Source: Streptomyces roseochromogenus subsp. oscitans DS 12.976 (lineage in GTDB: Bacteria > Actinomycetota > Actinomycetes > Streptomycetales > Streptomycetaceae). Taken from it: a stretch of 6,236 nucleotides of DNA. The notes beneath the pieces were generated by a model, which had not been told where the DNA came from, did no database searches, and saw only the letters and a program-made list of their open reading frames with translations. The stretch covers positions 4,300,619-4,306,854 of the forward strand of contig NZ_CM002285.1 of NCBI RefSeq assembly GCF_000497445.1, written 5' to 3'. This document shows, one piece after another, positions 1 to 5,763 of the stretch (position 1 is its first letter; every line of letters starts with the position of its first letter). Position numbers and translations under genes: made by a program.

Positions 1-171
1 GCCAGGGCGGGGCGACCGTCGCTTGCCGTGGCGGTGTCTTCCCCTCGATCCTCGGACCTTGCGCTGTCCCGGCCGTGAGAGCCACGGTCCCTCCAACGTC
101 ACGCCACGGACGGTCGCCCGTCCCCCGTTGCCGATCAGTCTGCGTCGGGATTCGGCCATGCACGGCCTGCC
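1..171. other. Window start, no supported gene
   Basis: No frame here looks coding. One + frame is open from base 2 to about 174, but its translation is rich in Arg, Pro and Gly with no recognisable motif and no start with a ribosome binding site. An 11-bp inverted repeat (10-20 against 109-119) is present, but its arms are almost 90 nt apart and nothing ties it to a function. The stretch is probably intergenic, but it touches the window edge, so the tail of an upstream gene cannot be fully excluded. Confidence 0.5.
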
Positions 172-221
172 TTGACGGGTCCCTGACGTCTCGTCAGCCC
201 GGTTTGACGGGCCTTTGACGG
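172..221 (+). promoter_or_regulatory. Four TGACG boxes in 11-bp phase upstream of kdpB (candidate response-regulator operator)
   Basis: TGACG occurs on the + strand at 173, 184, 205 and 216, giving start-to-start steps of 11, 21 and 11 bp. The unit TTGACGGG-N3-TGACG is thus repeated at 172-188 and 204-220 (17 bp, 3 mismatches, 32 bp apart). An inverted CGTCA lies between them at 192-196. Direct repeats in 11-bp register are the usual binding pattern of OmpR/PhoB-family response regulators, the family to which KdpE belongs, so this is a plausible operator for kdpB. The last box, TTGACG at 215-220, could also serve as a -35 element, with a weak TATGGG 18 bp downstream (239-244). The pattern is seen directly; the bound protein is inference. 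Confidence 0.5.
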
Positions 222-292
222 CAGGCGGGCCCGCGCCGTATGGGTGCCGCAAATTCCTCGCCGACCTGGGCGGTTGGCCCGGCGGGCAGGGC

Positions 293-298
293 TAGATT
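293..298 (+). promoter_or_regulatory. Possible -10 element for kdpB
   Basis: TAGATT fits the TAnnnT pattern of actinobacterial -10 boxes and stands out in otherwise very GC-rich sequence. No convincing -35 hexamer sits 16-19 bp upstream, so recognition would rely on an activator or on the -10 alone. A start about 7 nt downstream would give a leader of roughly 190 nt before the kdpB ATG. A competing promoter is TTGACG 215-220 with TATGGG 239-244. Confidence 0.25.
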
Positions 299-493
299 CC
301 CTCTCGGCCGCAGCCGGGACCGAGGAGGTCCAGGGCGCCGCACGACCGGCGGAGCCCACCCACTCCGCGGCGGCGCACAGCCGTGGTGACGCGATACCGC
401 GGTGGCACAAAGCTGCGGCTGCGCGAAGCCGCGGTCGCGCGCAGGCGGCCGTCGACCACAGTCCCCGTCCGCCTCACGGCACGAAGGTGTCCG

Positions 494-2647
494 ATGCTTC
501 CCGCCGCCCCCCAGCAGGCCCCACCCTCCCGCCTCGAACACACGCCCCGGCCCGGTCCGGGAGGCAGCGGCAGGCGCCGCGCCGCCGGCGGGCTGTTCGA
601 ACCCGTTCAGCTCGTCCGCGAGTTCCCCGAGGCCGTACGCAAACTGCACCCGCGCGTCCTGGTGCGGAACCCGGTGCTGTTCGTCGTCTCCGTCGGCGCG
701 GTCCTCACCACCCTGTCCGCGCTGCTCCATCCGGCGGTCTTCACCTGGGTCATCAGCCTGTGGCTGTGGCTGACGGTCGTCTTCGCCAACCTGGCCGAGG
801 CGGTCGCAGAGGGCCGCGGCAAGGCGCAGGCCGAGTCGCTGCGCAGAGCCCGTACCGACACGGTGGCGCTGCGGCTCGAACACTGGAGCTACGGCACGAA
901 TCTCGCCGCCGCCCGCACCGCGGCCGTCGCTGCCACCGACCTGAAGCCGCTGGACGTCGTCCTGGTGGAGGCGGGCGAGATGATCCCGGCGGACGGCGAT
1001 GTCATCGATGGAGTGGCGGCGGTGGACGAGTCCGCGGTCACCGGTGAGTCGGCGCCGGTGATCCGGGAGGCGGGCGGAGACCGCAGCGGGGTCACGGGCG
1101 GTACGACGGTGCTGTCCGACCGGATCGTCGTCCGGGTCAGCGCCCGCCCCGGGCACAGCTTCCTGGACCGGATGATCGCGCTCGTCGAGGGCGCCTCCCG
1201 GCAGAAGACCCCGAACGAGATAGCCCTGAACATCCTGCTGGCCTCCCTCACGATCATCTTCATCCTGGTCGTGGTGGCCCTGCAGCCGATGGGCGAGTAC
1301 GCGGGCGCCGCCCAGTCCACGACCGTGCTGGTCGCCCTCCTCGTCACCCTCATCCCGACCACCATCGGCGCCCTGCTCTCCGCGATCGGCATCGCCGGCA
1401 TGGACCGCCTGGTGCAGCGCAACGTCGTCGCCATGTCCGGCCGCGCGGTCGAGGCGGCCGGCGACGTGAACACCCTGCTGCTCGACAAGACCGGCACCAT
1501 CACGCTCGGCAACCGGGAGGCCGCCGCCTTCATCGCGCTGCCCGGCATCGACGAACGGCAGCTCGCGGACGCGGCCCAGCTGTCGTCGCTGGCCGACGAG
1601 ACGCCCGAGGGCCGTTCCGTCGTCGTCCTCGCCAAGGACCGGTACGGCCTGCGGGCGCCCGCCCAGGGCGAGTTGGCGAACGCCCGCTGGGTGCCGTTCA
1701 GCGCGCAGACCCGCATGAGCGGTGTCGACCTGCGCTGGAACAACGGAGCCGTCTGCGCCATCCGCAAGGGCGCCGCCCAGCAGGTCATCGACTGGGTGCA
1801 GATGTACGGCGGCCACGTCCCGCCGGAGGCGCGCAGGTACGCCGATGCCGTGTCCGCCGCCGGAGGGACCCCGCTGCTGGTCGCGGTGCACGACTGGGAC
1901 GGGCCGCGCGCCCTCGGCGTGATCCAGCTGAAGGACGTCGTCAAGGACGGCATCCGCGAACGCTTCGCCGAACTGCGCCGCATGGGCATCAAGACGGTGA
2001 TGATCACGGGTGACAACCCGCTGACCGCGAAGGCGATCGCCGAGGAGGCGGGCGTCGACGACTTCCTCGCCGAGGCCACCCCCGAGGACAAACTCGCCCT
2101 GATCAAGCGGGAACAGGAGGGCGGCAAGCTGGTCGCGATGACCGGCGACGGTACGAACGACGCGCCCGCGCTCGCCCAGGCGGACGTCGGCGTGGCGATG
2201 AACACGGGCACGTCGGCCGCCAAGGAGGCCGGCAACATGGTCGACCTCGACTCCAACCCGACCAAGCTGATCGAGATCGTCGAGATCGGCAAGCAACTGC
2301 TCATCACCCGGGGCGCGTTGACGACGTTCTCCATCACGAACGACGTGGCGAAGTACTTCGCCATCATCCCAGCGATGTTCGCGGGCACGTACCCGGGCCT
2401 GGAGTCGTTGAACGTGATGGGTCTACACAGCCCGACCTCGGCCATCACCTCCGCGATCATCTTCAACGCCCTGATCATCGTCGCCCTGATCCCGCTGGCC
2501 CTGCGCGGCGTGCGCTACACCCCGTCCTCCGCACACGACCTGCTCCGCCGCAACCTCCTCGTCTACGGCCTCGGCGGACTCGTCCTGCCCTTCGTCGGCA
2601 TCAAGCTGATCGACATGCTGATCTCGGGGGTACCCGGCCTTGGCTGA
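494..2647 (+). CDS. kdpB: Potassium-transporting P-type ATPase, subunit B (KdpB), solitary
   Basis: A 717-residue homologue of KdpB, the ATP-hydrolysing membrane subunit of the KdpFABC high-affinity K+ pump. Membrane helices lie near residues 57-78 and 82-100. The actuator TGES is at 183-186; its Ser186 matches the inhibitory phosphoserine of E. coli KdpB. The M4-like segment has IPTTIG at 287-292. The phosphorylated Asp331 is in DKTGT. The nucleotide-binding domain has TRMSG 406-410 and RKGA 424-427, and the hinge TGDGTND is at 550-556. Asp617 and Lys620 in the next helix match the E. coli pair needed for coupling. The C-terminus ends where the family ends, so the gene is complete. The ATG at 494 is chosen because GAAGG lies 6 nt upstream; an in-frame GTG at 383 lacks support. 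The first 33 residues are a nonconserved Pro/Arg/Gly-rich cytosolic extension. kdpF, kdpA and kdpC, normally adjacent, are absent on both sides. Confidence 0.95.
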   Translation: MLPAAPQQAPPSRLEHTPRPGPGGSGRRRAAGGLFEPVQLVREFPEAVRKLHPRVLVRNPVLFVVSVGAVLTTLSALLHPAVFTWVISLWLWLTVVFANLAEAVAEGRGKAQAESLRRARTDTVALRLEHWSYGTNLAAARTAAVAATDLKPLDVVLVEAGEMIPADGDVIDGVAAVDESAVTGESAPVIREAGGDRSGVTGGTTVLSDRIVVRVSARPGHSFLDRMIALVEGASRQKTPNEIALNILLASLTIIFILVVVALQPMGEYAGAAQSTTVLVALLVTLIPTTIGALLSAIGIAGMDRLVQRNVVAMSGRAVEAAGDVNTLLLDKTGTITLGNREAAAFIALPGIDERQLADAAQLSSLADETPEGRSVVVLAKDRYGLRAPAQGELANARWVPFSAQTRMSGVDLRWNNGAVCAIRKGAAQQVIDWVQMYGGHVPPEARRYADAVSAAGGTPLLVAVHDWDGPRALGVIQLKDVVKDGIRERFAELRRMGIKTVMITGDNPLTAKAIAEEAGVDDFLAEATPEDKLALIKREQEGGKLVAMTGDGTNDAPALAQADVGVAMNTGTSAAKEAGNMVDLDSNPTKLIEIVEIGKQLLITRGALTTFSITNDVAKYFAIIPAMFAGTYPGLESLNVMGLHSPTSAITSAIIFNALIIVALIPLALRGVRYTPSSAHDLLRRNLLVYGLGGLVLPFVGIKLIDMLISGVPGLG

Positions 2648-2672
2648 GCCGCGCCCGCCCCTCTGGCTCTCC

Positions 2673-2709
2673 CGTCAAGGTCCCGTATGCGCACGTCAGG
2701 ACCTCGTCA
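2673..2709 (-). promoter_or_regulatory. Second TGACG array, opposite orientation, downstream of kdpB
   Basis: Read on the minus strand, TGACG occurs starting at 2709, 2698 and 2677, at relative offsets 0, +11 and +32. These are the offsets of the first three boxes upstream of kdpB (173, 184, 205). The flanks also agree: CCTGACGT around the second box and TTGACGGG around the third occur in both arrays. A fourth box at +43 is missing here. It lies 26 nt after the kdpB stop. It may be a second site for the same regulator, serving either the rightward SDR gene or a leftward transcript antisense to kdpB. The pattern is seen; the role is inferred. Confidence 0.4.
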
Positions 2710-2728
2710 GAGACCGGGGTTTCGTCTT

Positions 2729-2746
2729 GTCCGGCCGATGCCGGAC
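2729..2746 (+). terminator. Stem-loop after kdpB
   Basis: A perfect 7-bp stem, GTCCGGC / GCCGGAC, closes a 4-nt CGAT loop and can be extended by two G-U pairs. It lies 81 nt after the kdpB stop. There is no T-tract, which is common for Streptomyces terminators but makes the call weak. It could instead be a transcript-stabilising 3' hairpin. Confidence 0.4.
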
Positions 2747-2753
2747 GGCTTCC

Positions 2754-2834
2754 ATGGACGATGTGAACAGCGCCTGGCTCCTGCTCGACCGGCCGCCGAG
2801 TCCCGCTCGGCCGTCGCGTCGTCAGCCGCGCTGA
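2754..2834 (+). pseudogene. Possible relic of an N-terminus, acyltransferase-like, very uncertain
   Basis: A 26-codon frame opens at ATG 2754 with the start MDDVNSAWLLLDRPPSP, then turns into Arg/Pro-rich sequence and stops at 2834. The first 14 residues resemble the opening of some wax-ester synthase/diacylglycerol acyltransferases, which begin with an xDxAWLxMDRP-like pattern. There is no convincing ribosome binding site, and no downstream frame continues the family. It may be a decayed remnant or chance. I would not treat it as an expressed gene. Confidence 0.15.
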
Positions 2835-2863
2835 CCGGAAGCGCCCGCGCCACACGCCGATAT

Positions 2864-2913
2864 CGCGTCCCGCCGACGCCGTACCGCGTGGACGCCGCGT
2901 CCCGCCGACGCCG
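2864..2913 (+). repeat. Exact 18-bp direct repeat, 32 bp apart
   Basis: CGCGTCCCGCCGACGCCG occurs at 2864-2881 and again at 2896-2913. A shorter degenerate copy (CGCGTGGACGCCG) lies between them at 2885-2897. The period is 32 bp, about three helical turns, so two bound proteins would lie on the same face of the DNA. It sits upstream of the SDR gene and immediately before a stem-loop. It could be an operator or merely a local tandem duplication of GC-rich sequence. Confidence 0.5.
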
Positions 2914-2925
2914 CTCTCCGTGACC

Positions 2926-2959
2926 CGAGGGGCGCCGTGATCGGCTCCGGCGCCCCTCG
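2926..2959 (+). terminator. 11-bp perfect stem-loop between kdpB and the SDR gene
   Basis: CGAGGGGCGCC at 2926-2936 pairs perfectly with GGCGCCCCTCG at 2949-2959 around a 12-nt loop. The tail is pyrimidine-rich (TCCTCCCTTC) but not a T-tract. It is very stable and would separate upstream transcription from the SDR gene, although it is 278 nt beyond kdpB. If SDR transcription starts upstream of it, it could act as an attenuator instead. A GTG at 2937 in frame with the SDR falls in its loop and is not a credible start. Confidence 0.5.
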
Positions 2960-3032
2960 TCCTCCCTTCACCACCGCACGCCCACCCCCTGAGACGGGGC
3001 GTCCCGGCGTGCCCGCTACCCCGGAACGGATC

Positions 3033-3851
3033 ATGTCCAACTCCACCCTTTCCCCCTTTTCCGCCCGTACCGTCCTGGTCACCGGCGCCACCGCCGGCAT
3101 CGGCTACGAGACCGCACGGCAGCTCGCCGAGCGCGGCGCCACGGTGCTGCTGCACGGCCGTACCGCGGAGGAGACGCGGGCGGCGGCCGACAGCCTGGTC
3201 GCCACGGCCGCCGTCCGCGAGGACCAACTGGCGCTGTACGCAGCCGACTTCGCCCGCCTGGAAGAGGTCGAGCGGTTCGCCGCCGCGGTGGTCGCCGAGC
3301 ACCCGCACCTGGACGTCCTCGTCAACAACGCGGGGATGGCCGCCCCCGAGCGGCACACGGTCACCGCCGACGGCAATGAGGTCGCCTTCCAGGTCAACTT
3401 CCTCGCCCACTACCTCCTCACCTGCCTGCTGGAGCCGGCGCTCACCAGCGACCCGGGCGGCCGCGTCGTCAACGTCTCGTCCTCCCTGCACCGCACGGCC
3501 TCCATCAGCTGGGCCGACCCCAACCGCGCCCGCCGCTACTCGCGCCTCGCCGCCTACGCCCAGTCGCAGCTCGCGCTCACGGTGTTCGCGGCCGACCCGC
3601 GCGTCACCGCGGTCTCCGTGCACCCGGGCATCTGCGACACGGCCCTGCTTCCCCTCTACGCCCACGAGGGCGTGTCTCCCGCCGAGGGTGCCGGGCACGT
3701 GGTGCGGCTGTGCGACCCGGCCGTCGAGATCGTCAACGGCGCCTACTACGACCGCGGGGAGCGCGTCGACCCGGCCCCGGCGGCGACCGAGGACCGCACG
3801 GTCCGACGCCTGAACAAGCTGGCGGACCTGCTGGTCGGCCGCACCGCTTGA
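3033..3851 (+). CDS. Short-chain dehydrogenase/reductase family protein with YxxxQ in place of YxxxK
   Basis: A 272-residue cytosolic Rossmann-fold protein of the classical SDR family, whose members use NAD(P)H to reduce or oxidise carbonyl/hydroxyl groups. The cofactor loop TGATAGIG is at 17-24. An Arg at 43 after beta-2 suggests NADP preference. NNAG is at 98-101, Asn122 matches the active-site Asn, and VSSS 148-151 holds the catalytic Ser. Tyr175 is present, but the expected Lys four residues later is Gln179 (CAG, 3567-3569). The C-terminus with HPG at 197-199 and NGAYYD at 235-240 resembles the retinol-dehydrogenase/WW-oxidoreductase-like branch. The start at 3033 is preferred because homology begins just after it and GGAA lies 6 nt upstream; the GTG at 2937 sits inside a hairpin. 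It is followed 31 nt later by the bL37-like gene and probably shares its transcript. The substrate is unknown, and the Lys loss may mean altered or lost catalysis. Confidence 0.88.
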   Translation: MSNSTLSPFSARTVLVTGATAGIGYETARQLAERGATVLLHGRTAEETRAAADSLVATAAVREDQLALYAADFARLEEVERFAAAVVAEHPHLDVLVNNAGMAAPERHTVTADGNEVAFQVNFLAHYLLTCLLEPALTSDPGGRVVNVSSSLHRTASISWADPNRARRYSRLAAYAQSQLALTVFAADPRVTAVSVHPGICDTALLPLYAHEGVSPAEGAGHVVRLCDPAVEIVNGAYYDRGERVDPAPAATEDRTVRRLNKLADLLVGRTA

Positions 3852-3882
3852 AGAACCTTTCCGCACCCAGGAGTTGACGTAC

Positions 3883-3960
3883 ATGTCGAAGCGTGCCCGC
3901 AAGAAGAAGGACCGCCGCAAGAAGAAGGCCAACCACGGCAGCAAGGCCGGCCAGCGCTGA
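3883..3960 (+). CDS. 25-residue highly basic protein, bL37-like ribosomal micro-protein
   Basis: A 25-codon gene beginning MSKRARKKKDRRKKK and continuing with ANHG at residues 16-19. Thirteen of 25 residues are Lys or Arg, so it should bind RNA. The size, the SKR/AKR start, the Lys/Arg run and the central ANHG match my memory of actinobacterial bL37, a small 50S subunit protein first noticed in mycobacterial ribosome structures. The C-terminus differs: bL37 usually continues with a KRPN-like tail, whereas here it is SKAGQR. AGGAG at 3869-3873 lies 9 nt before the ATG, a strong ribosome binding site. It sits 31 nt after the SDR stop and just before a terminator, so it ends that transcription unit. 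Gene reality is well supported by RBS, composition and terminator. The bL37 identity is by recall and less certain. Confidence 0.75.
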   Translation: MSKRARKKKDRRKKKANHGSKAGQR

Positions 3961-3975
3961 CCGAGCCACAGGTGG

Positions 3976-4016
3976 GGCGGGCGACAGGGAGCGGCACCCC
4001 GGTCGCCCGCCTTGTT
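3976..4016 (+). terminator. Intrinsic terminator after the bL37-like gene
   Basis: GGCGGGCGAC (3976-3985) pairs perfectly with GTCGCCCGCC (4002-4011), and an inner GGG/CCC pairing can extend the stem. It is followed by TTGTT at 4012-4016. It begins 15 nt after the stop codon and is the most convincing terminator in the window. It separates the SDR/bL37-like unit from the acetyltransferase pair. Confidence 0.75.
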
Positions 4017-4056
4017 CCCCGTTCCCGTATTCCCGTCTCACCTTCGGGAGGCATGG

Positions 4057-4881
4057 ATGATCGAGATCTCACCGCCGGACGCACGGGCGCTCGTGCGCTG
4101 GTTCCCCACGGGCACGCCCGGCCCCGCCACGATCGGCGAGCACGCGCTGGCCACGGGCGTCGGCCGTTGGTGGGCCGACCGGCCGGTCCAGCCTCGCGCG
4201 CTGGCCGTGTCCTGCGCCGGCCACGCGGTGCTGCGCGGCAGCCCGGAACAGCTCACACCCGGTCTGCTGGCCCCGCTGGCCGGCAACCGCTTCGAGGCTC
4301 CGGCCCGTTTCCTGCCGGCCCTCGGCGCGTCCTTCGGCCGGCTGATCCCCTGGGAGCGCATGGTCTGGACGCTCCAGGCCGCACCGCAGCCCGCCGCCGT
4401 CCCGCACGGAGTGACGGTACGGCACCTGGAACCGGCGGACACCGACGCCGTGCACGCCCTTGGCCCCGACGCGTCCTGGCTCTCGGCGAGCTGGGGCGGC
4501 CCGCTCGGTCTCGCCGCCTCCGGCCACGCGTGGGCCGCCGTGGACCGTGCCCGTCGCATCCTGGCCGTGGCCTGCACCTACTTCCGCGGCACCGGTTACG
4601 AGGACGTGGCCGTCTACACCGTCCCCGACCACCGCCGCCACCGCCTCGCCCTGGCCTGCGTCATCGCCCTGTCCGCGGACATCGCGGCCCGCGGCCACAC
4701 GCCCAGCTGGAACTGCTCGGTCCTCAACCGCCCCAGCCGCCTGCTGGCCTGGCACGCCGGTTTCCGCCTGGTCCGCGAGTACGTCCACTATGCGGCGGGC
4801 AGCCCTACCGCGGACTGCTTCGCCGGAGTACGGAACCGAGAGGACCGCCATGCCCGCACTGCGTCAGGCCCGTGTTTCTGA
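4057..4881 (+). CDS. GNAT-family N-acetyltransferase-like protein
   Basis: A 274-residue cytosolic protein with two parts. Residues 1-115 form a less conserved N-terminal domain (WERMVWTL at 99-106 ends it). Residues 118-250 form a GNAT-like fold with the order VRHLEPAD, SWGGPLGLAASGHAW, YEDVAVYT, then the acetyl-CoA loop region and EYVHY. This layout matches the GNAT acetyltransferase family (PF12746-like) of actinobacteria. The pyrophosphate-binding loop, normally R/QxxGxG/A, reads RRHRLA at 193-198, so the central Gly is Arg196; cofactor binding may be weakened. Asn224 in the following segment is typical of the fold. The start at 4057 is chosen for GGGAGG 5 nt upstream; an ATG at 4053 is in another frame. 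It overlaps the next gene by 32 nt. The substrate is unknown. Confidence 0.8.
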   Translation: MIEISPPDARALVRWFPTGTPGPATIGEHALATGVGRWWADRPVQPRALAVSCAGHAVLRGSPEQLTPGLLAPLAGNRFEAPARFLPALGASFGRLIPWERMVWTLQAAPQPAAVPHGVTVRHLEPADTDAVHALGPDASWLSASWGGPLGLAASGHAWAAVDRARRILAVACTYFRGTGYEDVAVYTVPDHRRHRLALACVIALSADIAARGHTPSWNCSVLNRPSRLLAWHAGFRLVREYVHYAAGSPTADCFAGVRNREDRHARTASGPCF

Positions 4882-5350
4882 CCACGGCACGATCGTCGAG
4901 TGTGTGCAGCGGTGGTGGGGGGACTCACGCACCCCCGAGCAGGCCCGGGAGCTGTCCTTGCTGCTGCCCAGGCTGTTCCTGCAGTTCTTCTCCGGCACCA
5001 GCCTGGTCCTGGAGGACGGCACGGACATCCGTGCGTTCCTCATCGGCTTCTACGCCGCCGACAACGCCACCGAGGCATACATCCACTTCGTGGGAGTCGA
5101 CCCGAAGCTGCGCGGACAGGGCATGGCCCGGAGCCTGTACACGGCGTTCTTCCAGCGTGCCGCCGAAGAAGGCCGCACGGTGGTCCGTGCGGTCACCTCG
5201 CCGACGAACGCGGGGTCCGTCACATTCCACCGCGCCATGGGGTTCTCCCTGGAGAGCGGGGACAGCGAGGCCGACGGGCTGCCCGTGCACACCGACTACG
5301 ACGGTCCTGGGCAGGACCGGGTGTGCTTCTACCAGAGGATCGCTCCCTGA
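4850..5350 (+). CDS. GNAT-family N-acetyltransferase
   Basis: A 166-residue single-domain GNAT enzyme expected to transfer an acetyl group from acetyl-CoA to an amine. The core acetyl-CoA motif is intact: VGVDPKLRGQGMARSLY, with R88-G-Q-G-M-A93. It is followed by NAGSVTFHRAMGF at 120-132, the usual motif B. The C-terminal DYDGPGQDRVCF at 149-160 recurs in a Streptomyces GNAT subgroup with a WWG near the N-terminus (22-24 here). The ATG at 4850 is preceded by GAGAGG about 6 nt upstream and lies inside the end of the previous gene, so translation is probably coupled. The intact loop here contrasts with the degenerate loop in the upstream partner, so this may be the active member of the pair. 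The substrate cannot be told from sequence. Confidence 0.88.
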   Translation: MPALRQARVSDHGTIVECVQRWWGDSRTPEQARELSLLLPRLFLQFFSGTSLVLEDGTDIRAFLIGFYAADNATEAYIHFVGVDPKLRGQGMARSLYTAFFQRAAEEGRTVVRAVTSPTNAGSVTFHRAMGFSLESGDSEADGLPVHTDYDGPGQDRVCFYQRIAP

Positions 5351-5465
5351 CCCGCTCGACCTGATCACGGAGCACCTGGATCGGCGTGTGGAGTACCCGA
5401 GGAGGGACGAGGTGGCCGCGCTCGTCCGCAAGGGGAAGAAGATTCCGTCCGTCACGGCAGTCCGG
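5349..5465 (+). pseudogene. Fragment resembling a ribosomal L7/L12 C-terminal-domain protein
   Basis: In one + frame right after the GNAT stop, 39 residues read DPLDLITEHLDRRVEYPRR followed by DEVAALVRKGKKIPSVTAVR. The pattern xEVxxLVxxGKKIxAVKxVR is typical of small actinobacterial proteins with an L7/L12-like C-terminal domain. The family then needs RxxTGxGLxxAK, but this frame reads LPRVLLGLVLAAH. The +1 frame reads SGCHGYCLGLYSLRT, which is only loosely similar. There is no start codon with a ribosome binding site. It is most likely a decayed or frameshifted remnant. Confidence 0.3.
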
Positions 5466-5750
5466 CTGCCACGGGTACTGCTTGGGCTTGTACTCGCTGC
5501 GCACCCGCCGAACAGGTCGAGCACACCGGACGTTGTCGTATGAGGCCGGCCTCCCTGATGCTCGCGAAGACGCCGTGCTGACAGCGGCCTCTCCCTGGGT
5601 CAGCTTCGGCGATTGGCTCCTTTCAGCCGCCGCCCGGTTCGCCGTCTCGTTGTCGAGCACGATCACCTCGTCAGCGGCTTCGGTGCGGCTGTGCCATCGG
5701 TAGCCGAGCCGAGGAGATCCGGCCCCCACCCCAACCCAGAAGAAACGCCC
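5466..5750. other. Intergenic stretch with no supported gene
   Basis: Nothing here qualifies as a gene. A minus-strand frame (from about 5700 down) holds a short protein-like run, EAADEVIVLDNETANRAAA, with GC-rich third positions, but it soon becomes random-looking, has no recognised start signal and matches no family I know. A + frame opposite ends at 5703. A small inverted repeat (GCTGAC 5577-5582 with GTCAGC 5599-5604) is weak. Together with the L7/L12-like fragment beside it, this looks like a site of gene decay. Confidence 0.45.
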
Positions 5751-5756
5751 TACTCT
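5751..5756 (+). promoter_or_regulatory. -10 element of a probable leaderless SARP transcript
   Basis: TACTCT fits TAnnnT and ends 7 nt before the GTG at 5764, so transcription would start at or within a base of the start codon. No Shine-Dalgarno sequence is present in the 20 nt before that GTG. No recognisable -35 is seen near 5728-5733, which is common in Streptomyces. Confidence 0.45.
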
Positions 5757-5763
5757 TCAGCAC

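Noticed and set aside
10..119. 11-bp inverted repeat GGGCGACCGTC / GACGGTCGCCC
   Set aside because: The arms are 88 nt apart with no element ends, target duplications or transposase; chance is likely at this GC content.
299..493. c-di-AMP (ydaO-type) riboswitch in the kdpB leader
   Set aside because: I looked because some kdp operons carry one, but its conserved core sequences are not visible here. Only small GC-rich hairpins (for example 415-432) are present.
194..2478. Very long minus-strand open frames (up to 700 codons) across kdpB
   Set aside because: They lie antisense to an unmistakable KdpB, have biased Gly/Arg/Asp/His or Ser/Ala/Arg composition and no domain. This is the usual antisense artefact of GC-rich codon use.
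2640..2923. Short + frames after kdpB considered as kdpC
   Set aside because: They lack the N-terminal membrane helix and the conserved Ser/Gly/Asn motifs of KdpC and are too short.
2937..3032. GTG at 2937 as SDR start
   Set aside because: It would add 32 Pro-rich residues not seen in the family, lacks a ribosome binding site and lies in the loop of a stable hairpin.
3874..3879. TTGACG just before the bL37-like start as another array box
   Set aside because: It is a single unphased copy between the ribosome binding site and the start codon, so most likely coincidence.
3972..5543. 523-codon + frame over both acetyltransferases
   Set aside because: It is Arg/Pro-rich shadow sequence in the wrong frame of two recognisable GNAT genes. 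Only its last part (5349-5465) resembles a protein and is reported separately.
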